A DNA stretch of 8,681 bases from NCBI GenBank assembly GCA_919901895.1, contig CAKKQI010000364.1, forward strand, positions 8,604-17,284, in the 5' to 3' direction. Source of the DNA: Candidatus Brocadiaceae bacterium (lineage in GTDB: Bacteria > Planctomycetota > MHYJ01 > JACQXL01 > CAKKQI01). Below the pieces are notes generated by a model that did no database searches, was not told the origin of the DNA, and saw only the letters and a list, made by a program, of their open reading frames with translations. The translations under genes were made by a program, and so were the position numbers. Below are positions 1 through 4,829 of the stretch, piece by piece (the first letter of the stretch is position 1; every line of letters begins with the position of its first letter).

Positions 1-21
1 TAATCTGTTGTTAAAAATTTT

Positions 22-28
22 AAGGAGG
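22..28 (+). promoter_or_regulatory. Strong ribosome binding site for the first gene
   Basis: A perfect AAGGAGG lies 8 bases before the ATG at 37. It is the best Shine-Dalgarno site in the window and fixes this start codon. Too little upstream sequence is present to call a promoter. Confidence 0.85.
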
Positions 29-36
29 ATAGTGTT

Positions 37-1203
37 ATGAAAAAAGCTGGCTGGTTCTTAGGGATGACGCTGGTTTGGTTGCTGGGTTTTGGTATCTGGA
101 ATTTATCTGAAGTTCGGGCCAACATTTCCCCCGGCGGCGCCGGAAATTACACCTATCTGGATAACGTAACCACCGCTGATACGACTTATTCCTGGATAGA
201 CATCAGCGCCGGAACGGTTATTACCAGTTATGGCTCAGCGGCTAATGTGAACGGAGTCTATAACGTCAATCTGCCGTTTACTTTTAATTTTTACGGGACG
301 GGTTATACCAGCGTTAATGTGTCGGAAAACGGCTATCTCCGTTTTGCCGCCGGCAATGATTATGAGGTTAATCAGGTTGCTGTTCCGAGTTCGCTCAGCC
401 CGACCGGCGGCTGCGTTTTTGTAATGCACGACGACCTCGGCGGCCTGGCCGGCGGCTGGATGCGTTATCAGAATTTCGGAACTACCCCTAACCAATATAC
501 CGTGATTGAATGGTTCAATATGTATACCGTATTAAGGGGCGCGTATAATACCGTATTTGAGGTTATTCTTTACGAGAGCGGCGCCATCAAATGCCAGTAT
601 GCGGATACCTTCCTATATGCCACCGGTGGTTGTTATTCGGTGAACTACTATGCTCACGAATCCGGTACGACCGGTATAGAAAATAGCGACGGAACGGTCG
701 GCCGGGGGTATATCATTAACAGTAATGCCAACTATGATGGCCGGGCGGTTCTTTTTGCTCCGGCTGAACAGTATGTGTCTTCTCTTACCTACGGCTCGGA
801 AGTTCAGGGAGGGGTGGCGATTAAACGCGGCGAGACCGTCGCAATGGAAAAGTTCACGTTAAATCTTGAGGTGGGCAGTAAGGCCTGGAATACCATTAAA
901 GTCACCAAGACCGGGACTGCCCCTGATTCGGCCGTGGAAGAAGTCAGTTTGTATCAGGATACCAACGGCAACGGCAAATGGGACCTCGTTGGTGATACCA
1001 AAAAGGGTTTCGGAACTTTTACCAGCGGAACGGTGACAATAACGTTAACTAATGCGACTCTTGATACAACGGCCCGAACATATTTTATTGCGTATAAACT
1101 CGCTCCAGTGATTCCCGGCGGCGTGACGTTGGGCGCAAAAATAGTTTCAGTGGGCGATTTAACCGGCAATAGTACACTGTTTGTAAAAGACGGAAGTTTT
1201 TAG
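37..1203 (+). CDS. Secreted beta-sandwich surface protein, probably C-terminally truncated
   Basis: This 388-residue protein begins with a clear Sec signal peptide: MKK, then a hydrophobic core, with likely cleavage after VRA at about residue 28. Residues 30-245 are rich in Gly, Tyr, Asn and Thr and contain LPFTFNFYG...VSENGYLRF (79-103), a pattern seen in beta-sandwich domains of bacterial cell-surface proteins. Residues 248-388 look like a second immunoglobulin-like module with a DTNGNGKWD segment (308-316), an Asp/Asn-rich loop of the kind that binds calcium. The likely location is extracellular or the cell surface; no enzyme motif is visible. The start is supported by an excellent ribosome binding site. 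The protein stops at KDGSF, directly at the edge of a repeat block. Proteins of this kind usually continue with more modules or an anchor, and I see no C-terminal sorting signal, so truncation is plausible. The specific function is not recognised. Confidence 0.85.
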   Translation: MKKAGWFLGMTLVWLLGFGIWNLSEVRANISPGGAGNYTYLDNVTTADTTYSWIDISAGTVITSYGSAANVNGVYNVNLPFTFNFYGTGYTSVNVSENGYLRFAAGNDYEVNQVAVPSSLSPTGGCVFVMHDDLGGLAGGWMRYQNFGTTPNQYTVIEWFNMYTVLRGAYNTVFEVILYESGAIKCQYADTFLYATGGCYSVNYYAHESGTTGIENSDGTVGRGYIINSNANYDGRAVLFAPAEQYVSSLTYGSEVQGGVAIKRGETVAMEKFTLNLEVGSKAWNTIKVTKTGTAPDSAVEEVSLYQDTNGNGKWDLVGDTKKGFGTFTSGTVTITLTNATLDTTARTYFIAYKLAPVIPGGVTLGAKIVSVGDLTGNSTLFVKDGSF

Positions 1204-1204
1204 T

Positions 1205-1274
1205 AAATGACAGGTTCGGATGTTGTCCACCCTCCGCAGTTGCGGTGCAACCGCTACGGAGGACGGGTCATTGC
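1205..1274 (-). repeat. Compound repeat module S, copy 1 (uninterrupted)
   Basis: The reverse complement of this stretch matches 4591-4704 almost base for base, apart from a 45-bp insertion in the second copy. The centre is itself a hairpin: CTCCG(T/C)A, then GCGGTTGC, loop ACC, then GCAACTGCGGAG. The module begins two bases after the stop codon of the preceding gene and its other end runs into a GTCATTGC element, so the copies appear as an element-spacer-element compound. Confidence 0.8.
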
Positions 1275-1309
1275 CTGCCTGCCGGCAGGCAGGCGACCGC
1301 GGCAATCTC
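1267..1309 (+). repeat. GTCATTGC...GCAATCTC palindromic element (type A)
   Basis: The ends GTCATTGC and GCAATCTC are those of the type A element seen five more times around 4102-4743. The core of this copy contains a perfect 22-base palindrome at 1273-1294 (GCCTGCCTGCC followed by its reverse complement). A near-identical imperfect version of that palindrome occurs at 2679-2699. Confidence 0.75.
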
Positions 1310-1334
1310 ATTTTGTTAGAGGCTCTAAGAAAGT

Positions 1335-1418
1335 GTCATCGCGAGTGATAGTGCCGGCGGCCTGCTTCGCCAAAGTCCTGCCAGGGCGGGATGAAGACCG
1401 GAGGCAGGACGGCAATCC
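1335..1418 (+). repeat. Degenerate type A element with an internal hairpin
   Basis: The left end GTCATCGCGAG and the right end GGCAATCC resemble degenerate type A termini. Between them lies a long stem, GTCCTGCC at 1375-1382 pairing with GGCAGGAC at 1403-1410. It looks like an older copy into which another palindrome was inserted; the element boundaries are inferred. Confidence 0.5.
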
Positions 1419-1428
1419 GGCGCGCAGT

Positions 1429-1456
1429 GTCATTCCGGGCGGCCGCGAGGAATCTC
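1429..1456 (+). repeat. Short palindromic element, ATTCC variant of type A
   Basis: GTCATTCC...GGAATCTC frames a GC-rich palindromic core (GGGCGGCCGCGAGG). It ends 13 bases before the start codon at 1470, so the 5' leader of the next gene is largely repeat-derived. Confidence 0.6.
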
Positions 1457-1469
1457 CATACAATTCATT

Positions 1470-2624
1470 ATGTTATTACCGAAAAAAATAGATTCATATC
1501 TTATTTTAATTACGGCCGGTTTGTTCTTCCTGCTTTGTCCGGTTTTTATGGGATACCGCGTGGGTTATCCCATTGTGGACGGAGAGGATAAAACATCCGA
1601 ATCACAGATAACCGGCGCCGGTTCGCCTCAGTCCGATAAAAAAATCATTCCGGTGCGGCTTCATTGTTGGGGTAAAGAATCAGAGCCGACCATTAATTTA
1701 TATTTGCAAAAAATATTCCAGCGAACCAATATTTTAGAAAAGAATAATCTGCGGGGAGAATTCGTTGAAAGCATTAAAGATGTTAAAGAAATAGATATTT
1801 TGTTTGAGGGGGTGCTCAAGTCTTTCGATCAAGGGTTTAAGGGGAAAATTATTGCTAATCTCGGGGCGTTCAGTCGTTACGTCCTGGCCGTGCCGCCGGA
1901 TTCGCCCATTAAGACACTGCCCGAGATTAAAGGTAAAACTATCGGAATACAGGATGTCTTTTTACCGACGGACTATTATCTTTTATTAAATGCGCTTTAT
2001 AAGGTTAAATTAAAACCGGAACAGGATGTCAAAATAATTCACTCTGTTAAATCGCTTGAGCCGCCGGATGTCCGTTGGTGTTCAGACTTGTCGAGCGAGT
2101 CTTTTGTCCGCCTCCAAAACTACCGGATTATTTTTGAAAAAAAACAAAATCTTTTGGTGAGTATTTCCGATGAATTACGCCTCCACCAGCCCGAAGCCGT
2201 AAGGTCATTTATCAATGCTCTCAAAGAGGCGCTGTTTTTCCTGGCGACCCATAAAGAAGATGTTATTTACTGGCTGGCCGAAGACCTCGAACCGTTAACC
2301 ACCGAGGACCTTACTTTACCGAAGATTACCCAATTGACTAAATATATCTGCGAACTAAACAGGAATTATAATGTTAAAACAATCAGCGAAATTAATATTG
2401 AGGTCGCGCCTGATGACATCAGGGAATTAAAACAACGGGCCGCCTATCTTTTAAAAATAGGAAAAATAAAAAGACAGCCTGATTTTGACAGTATTATGGC
2501 GGAGGCGAAATTTTCCGATGAGGTAAAAAGAAAAATATCCGACAAAACCTATGATCCCACCTCAGTTAAAATACTTGTGCCCGATAGGGTGAAAGACACA
2601 TCTGGAAAACTAAAGTTTGAATGA
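1470..2624 (+). CDS. NMT1/SsuA-like substrate-binding protein, membrane-anchored or periplasmic
   Basis: The 384-residue protein has an N-terminal hydrophobic segment (residues about 9-27) followed by a polar linker, so it is exported or anchored. Cys23 follows Leu-Leu, which is not a convincing lipobox. Residues about 60-265 resemble the periplasmic-binding-protein type II fold of the ABC nitrate/sulfonate/taurine and thiamine-precursor binding family. The best marker is SPIKTLPEIKGKTIGIQ (145-161), the usual 'D/S-P-I-K-T-L-x-D-L-K-G-K' signature, followed by the helix that starts the second lobe and later by LHQPEAVRSFINAL (238-251). The segment around 195-222 is shorter than usual and lacks the typical 'aLxxGevDAaf' stretch. 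No ABC permease or ATPase is nearby, so it is an orphan here and the ligand is unknown. The start has no clear ribosome binding site; the alternative ATG at 1548 would remove the signal segment and is less likely. Confidence 0.75.
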   Translation: MLLPKKIDSYLILITAGLFFLLCPVFMGYRVGYPIVDGEDKTSESQITGAGSPQSDKKIIPVRLHCWGKESEPTINLYLQKIFQRTNILEKNNLRGEFVESIKDVKEIDILFEGVLKSFDQGFKGKIIANLGAFSRYVLAVPPDSPIKTLPEIKGKTIGIQDVFLPTDYYLLLNALYKVKLKPEQDVKIIHSVKSLEPPDVRWCSDLSSESFVRLQNYRIIFEKKQNLLVSISDELRLHQPEAVRSFINALKEALFFLATHKEDVIYWLAEDLEPLTTEDLTLPKITQLTKYICELNRNYNVKTISEINIEVAPDDIRELKQRAAYLLKIGKIKRQPDFDSIMAEAKFSDEVKRKISDKTYDPTSVKILVPDRVKDTSGKLKFE

Positions 2625-2632
2625 AGGAAGAT

Positions 2633-2757
2633 TGGAATAATGGAATGGCGGAATGATGAACACAAAACTGGAAGAATGCCTGCCTGCCGGACAGGCAGGG
2701 AATAATGGAACAATGGAAAGGTGGGAAAAAAAGTTCAATATTCCAATGTTCCAATAT
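2633..2757. repeat. Low-complexity GGAAT/ATTCC repeat region with a nested palindrome
   Basis: The stretch has iterated GGAATAATGGAAT-like units on the + strand (2633-2658, 2699-2721), then the complementary type TTCAATATTCCAATGTTCC (2734-2757). Between them sits a hairpin, CCTGCCTG at 2679-2686 pairing with CAGGCAGG at 2692-2699, related to the palindrome at 1273-1294. The same ATTCCAAT-type run recurs at 3282-3319. The region overlaps the proposed N-terminus of the glycosyltransferase gene. Confidence 0.7.
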
Positions 2758-4077
2758 GCCACTATTCCTCGTCCTCAGGAAGGGACGGCATCATTCCAGC
2801 ATTCTCGAAGTCCCGACACATTCTGTCGGGACGAAGATCCCGACGAATGTCGGGGCGCAACCCCGCCCCTTTCCGTTTCCGTCGTCATTCCGGTTCATAA
2901 CGGCGCTTTTACTATCGCTCAAACCATTGAATCCTGCCTGGCTCAGGATTATTCCGGTCCGTTGGAAATTATCGTGGTGGACGACGGTTCAACGGACAAT
3001 ATGGCGGAAATAGTAAAAAAATATTCTGATTATGTAGCGTCGGACTTTATGTCCGACAATATTTCTGAAGTCCCGCCAGGCGGGACGCAGGCGGGTGTTG
3101 TTGCATGCCTTGACATAGTCAATGCATTTCAAAAAGGTGAAACGACAGTGGAATCCCGCCCCAAGCGGGGTCCGGCCGCGGCCCGGAATACCGGCTGGCG
3201 CGCCGCACGCGGCGACATCATCGTTTTTACCGATGCCGATTGCCTCCCGCCGCCGGACTGGGTTTCCCGGCTGATTTCCGGATTCAATATTCCAATATTC
3301 CAACATTCCAGTTTTCCAACCGGGGTTCCCATCGGCGCCGTTGGCGGCGGTTACCAAATCGCTAATTCGGACAATCTTCTTGCTGTCTGTATCCAGGCCG
3401 AGATGGCCTACCGCTATAACCGGATGCCGGCAAATACCAAATTTTTAAGCACCCACAACCTGGCAATCCGGCGGGACGTTCTGAAGCAAATCAACGGGTT
3501 TGACGAATCCTATCCGGACGCCAGCGCCGAGGATAACGATTTGATTTACCGGATGCAAAAGGCCGGTTATGGATTATTGCTGCAAAAAGAAAATCAGATG
3601 CCGCACCATCACGCGACTAATATCCGGAAATATTTGCGGAAACAATTCCAGCACGCCTTCTGGCGCGTTAAATTATATTCCCGTCATCCCGGTATGGCTA
3701 AGGGCGATGATTATACCGGTTTGAAAGACGTTCTTGAGCCGTTTCTGGCGTTGTTTATTCTTAGTTTTTTAGTTTGTTTCCCGCTATTCATAACTTATAA
3801 TTCATCATTTATAACTAATCTTACTTGCGACTCTCTACTTGCTACCGGCTGTTTTCTGATTATCTGGCAATTGTTCTGGGCCGTGAAGGTGGTTTATAAA
3901 AACAGCATGGGCGAGGATAAACTTAACCGCTACAAAATTTGCAATCGCGCACTGTTCCTGGCATTGGTCGGATTCCTCCGCAGTTTTGCCCGCGGCTTGG
4001 GCATGGCTGCCGGAATTTTTATCCATTTGTTTGTAAAATTAAAAACGTTTGGTTTTGCCAAAGGTGTTTTTTTTTAA
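2653..4077 (+). CDS. Family 2 glycosyltransferase (GT-A fold) with C-terminal membrane segments and in-frame repeat insertions
   Basis: It transfers a sugar from a nucleotide-sugar donor, presumably at the inner face of the cytoplasmic membrane. Motifs in order: VSVVIPVHNG (75-84), VVDDGSTD (108-115), GPAAARNTG (173-181), the DXD metal site DAD (194-196), and AEDNDL (292-297), where the catalytic base is expected. Hydrophobic stretches at about 360-380, 396-413 and 433-462 suggest membrane anchoring. The family core begins only near residue 74. Residues 1-72 are encoded by low-complexity repeat and hairpins, so the real start is uncertain; ATGs at 2653, 2656, 2713 and 2746 are possible and none has a good ribosome binding site. 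Three further segments look inserted relative to the family: about 128-171, 211-226 and 379-398. All keep the frame. The donor and acceptor are unknown; the neighbouring radical SAM genes suggest a glycan or lipid locus. Confidence 0.85.
   Translation: MMNTKLEECLPAGQAGNNGTMERWEKKFNIPMFQYATIPRPQEGTASFQHSRSPDTFCRDEDPDECRGATPPLSVSVVIPVHNGAFTIAQTIESCLAQDYSGPLEIIVVDDGSTDNMAEIVKKYSDYVASDFMSDNISEVPPGGTQAGVVACLDIVNAFQKGETTVESRPKRGPAAARNTGWRAARGDIIVFTDADCLPPPDWVSRLISGFNIPIFQHSSFPTGVPIGAVGGGYQIANSDNLLAVCIQAEMAYRYNRMPANTKFLSTHNLAIRRDVLKQINGFDESYPDASAEDNDLIYRMQKAGYGLLLQKENQMPHHHATNIRKYLRKQFQHAFWRVKLYSRHPGMAKGDDYTGLKDVLEPFLALFILSFLVCFPLFITYNSSFITNLTCDSLLATGCFLIIWQLFWAVKVVYKNSMGEDKLNRYKICNRALFLALVGFLRSFARGLGMAAGIFIHLFVKLKTFGFAKGVFF
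2810..2869. repeat. Tandem hairpins encoding the N-terminal extension of the glycosyltransferase
   Basis: A 9-bp perfect stem, GTCCCGACA (2810-2818) with TGTCGGGAC (2824-2832), is followed by CCCGAC (2839-2844) with GTCGGG (2849-2854) and GGGGCG (2852-2857) with CGCCCC (2864-2869). They end immediately before the conserved VSVVIP motif. The first two stems share the CCCGAC/GTCGGG sequence and look like two copies of one element. Confidence 0.75.
3034..3169. repeat. Cluster of palindromes inserted in frame in the glycosyltransferase gene
   Basis: A GTAG tetranucleotide at 3034 precedes the stem GTCGGAC (3039-3045)/GTCCGAC (3051-3057). A second stem, GTCCCGCC (3070-3077)/GGCGGGAC (3079-3086), and a third, CCCGC (3155-3159)/GCGGG (3165-3169), follow. 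Together they encode about residues 128-171. The insertion falls between the VVDDGSTD...KKYSDY strand-helix and the GPAAARN motif, which are normally separated by only a few residues. The GTAG-plus-hairpin start resembles the REP hairpins around the transposase at 6469. Confidence 0.75.
3282..3319. repeat. In-frame ATTCCAAT low-complexity run inside the glycosyltransferase gene
   Basis: Iterated ATTCCAATATTCCAACATTCC encodes NIPIFQHSSFP (residues 212-222), placed before the conserved GAVGGG segment. Residues 29-39 of the same protein (NIPMFQYATIP) are encoded by the same repeat in the same reading frame. Confidence 0.75.
3787..3846. repeat. Low-complexity AT-rich segment in the glycosyltransferase membrane region
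   Basis: The run CATAACTTATAATTCATCAT and the following CTTGCGACTCTCTACTTGCT are degenerate short iterations. They encode ITYNSSFITNLTCDSLLATG between two hydrophobic stretches. It looks like another in-frame repeat, but without homologues the insertion is inferred only from base pattern. Confidence 0.45.
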
Positions 4078-4101
4078 ATGTCATTCAGACTGTGTGACAA
4101 T

Positions 4102-4135
4102 GTCATTGCGAGGAGCGGAGCGACGAAGCAATCTC
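4102..4135 (+). repeat. Type A palindromic element, forward copy
   Basis: The left end GTCATTGCGAGG and right end GAAGCAATCTC frame a short core, AGCGGAGCGA. It is the shortest and most canonical copy in the window, 34 bases. Confidence 0.85.
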
Positions 4136-4154
4136 ATGTTTCTCGCATAAAATA

Positions 4155-4199
4155 GAGATTGCCACGCTCGCCCGCCACGGCGGGTGATCTCGCAATGAC
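4155..4199 (-). repeat. Type A palindromic element, inverted copy
   Basis: GAGATTGC at the left and GCAATGAC at the right show this copy is inverted relative to 4102-4135. Its core contains its own hairpin, CCCGCC (4171-4176) with GGCGGG (4179-4184). Confidence 0.8.
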
Positions 4200-4222
4200 A
4201 AAAAAGGGGTTATGACGCAGTC

Positions 4223-4259
4223 TGATTGTGCGGTCGCTAAAAGCGACCGAAGCAATCTC
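4223..4259 (+). repeat. Type A element abutting the GIY-YIG start codon
   Basis: The core stem is GGTCGCT (4232-4238) with AGCGACC (4242-4248), and the outer arms GATTG and CAATC also pair. The right terminus GAAGCAATCTC (4249-4259) is five bases before the ATG at 4265. It is a perfect inverted match to GAGATTGCTTC at 4559-4569 beyond the stop codon. Confidence 0.85.
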
Positions 4260-4264
4260 TATTT

Positions 4265-4555
4265 ATGGAAAAACAATATTATGTTTACATGGCGACTAAT
4301 AAAAGGAATACGGTATTATATACAGGTGTAACTAATAATTTAACGAGACGTATTTGGGAACACAAACAAAAACTTATTCCTGGGTTTACTTCAAAATATA
4401 ATATCAACAAATTAGTTTATGCTGAAGAGTATGATGATATTAATGATGCGATTAAAAGAGAAAAGCAAATTAAAGCGGGTTCTCGGCGGAAAAAGATTTG
4501 TTTAATTGAAATAAATAATCCGGAATTTCGTGATTTATATTCGGACCTGTTATAA
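4265..4555 (+). CDS. Small GIY-YIG family endonuclease
   Basis: The 96-residue protein is close to the full size of the free-standing single-domain GIY-YIG family (YhbQ/UPF0213-like), which cleaves DNA through one GIY-YIG nuclease domain. YVY (6-8) takes the place of GIY, and YTG (19-21) takes the place of YIG. It is followed by VTNNLTRRIWEHK (22-34), which holds the conserved Arg and His region. KREKQIKAG (64-72), with Glu66 as the likely metal ligand, and INNPEFRDLY (83-92) complete the fold. The gene is AT-rich compared with its neighbours and has no ribosome binding site. The start codon is five bases after one type A repeat and the stop is three bases before another. This placement suggests the nuclease gene and its repeats form one unit, perhaps mobile; the substrate is inferred, not shown. 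Confidence 0.87.
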   Translation: MEKQYYVYMATNKRNTVLYTGVTNNLTRRIWEHKQKLIPGFTSKYNINKLVYAEEYDDINDAIKREKQIKAGSRRKKICLIEINNPEFRDLYSDLL

Positions 4556-4558
4556 CAC

Positions 4559-4598
4559 GAGATTGCTTCAGCCGATATAATATCGGCTTCGCAATGAC
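4559..4598 (-). repeat. Type A element directly after the GIY-YIG stop codon
   Basis: The terminus GAGATTGCTTC is three bases after the TAA. The core stem is AGCCGATA (4570-4577) with TATCGGCT (4581-4588), loop TAA, and the far end is GCAATGAC. It pairs with the copy at 4223-4259 to enclose the gene in inverted repeats. Confidence 0.85.
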
Positions 4599-4704
4599 CC
4601 GTCTTCCGTAGCGGTTGCACCCGTCCTTCGTAGCCCACCGGCTACTTCGGAGGGCGAAGTAGGGCCGTAACTGCGGAGGGTGGACAACATCCGAAACTGT
4701 CATT
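4591..4704 (+). repeat. Compound repeat module S, copy 2, with an internal insertion
   Basis: It matches the reverse complement of 1205-1274, including GCAATGACCCGTC, CCGTAGCGGTTGCAC, AACTGCGGAGGGTGGACAAC and ATCCGAA. The match is interrupted after 4620 and resumes at about 4666. Each flank joins a type A element. Confidence 0.8.
4621..4665. repeat. 45-bp palindromic insertion at the loop of module S
   Basis: The extra sequence relative to copy 1 contains the complementary pair CGTAGCC/GGCTAC and a CTTCGTAG...CTACTTCG...CGAAGTAGG pattern, so it folds on itself. It sits at the apex of the hairpin that copy 1 forms, so it is a hairpin inserted into a hairpin loop. Confidence 0.7.
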
Positions 4705-4743
4705 GCGAGGACTCCGATGTCCATCGGAGGACGAAGCAATCTC
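4699..4743 (+). repeat. Type A palindromic element upstream of the first radical SAM gene
   Basis: GTCATTGCGAGGA and ACGAAGCAATCTC are the ends. The core stem is CTCCGATG (4712-4719) with CATCGGAG (4722-4729). The ends match the other copies while the core sequence is unique to this one. Confidence 0.85.
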
Positions 4744-4814
4744 ATTATAAACGTGATAGTAGTCATTTTGTTACTCGCTCTTAGTTGGTTTTGCTATGAG
4801 TGACAAAAAACGCT

Positions 4815-4819
4815 AGGAG
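4815..4819 (+). promoter_or_regulatory. Ribosome binding site that sets the radical SAM start at 4830
   Basis: AGGAG lies 10 bases before the ATG at 4830. An in-frame GTG at 4800 would place this site inside the gene and add ten residues absent from the family N-terminus, so 4830 is preferred. Confidence 0.75.
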
Positions 4820-4829
4820 TGGCTCATTT

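Noticed and set aside
1520..1545. Lipoprotein cleavage site in the binding protein (Cys23)
   Set aside because: The residues before the cysteine (Phe-Leu-Leu) do not fit a lipobox, which needs a small residue just before the Cys.
1207..1591. Overlapping open frames between the surface protein and the binding protein
   Set aside because: Their translations are made of repeat sequence (for example CLPAGRR from the GCCTGCC palindrome) with no family resemblance, and one overlaps the real gene at 1470.
2566..2754. Minus-strand open frame with HWNIE and IPLFQSS peptides
   Set aside because: This is the translation of the low-complexity ATTCC/GGAAT repeat, not a gene.
4060..4080. Terminator at the end of the glycosyltransferase gene
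   Set aside because: A T-run (GTTTTTTTTT) is present but lies inside the last codons and has no preceding GC-rich stem.
4102..4743. CRISPR array
   Set aside because: The repeats alternate in orientation, have irregular spacing and self-complementary cores, and surround a gene; there are no uniform spacers and no cas genes.
4417..4766. Two minus-strand open frames over the GIY-YIG 3' end and the repeats
   Set aside because: They lie entirely on the nuclease gene antisense and on palindromic repeats, with no recognisable protein features.
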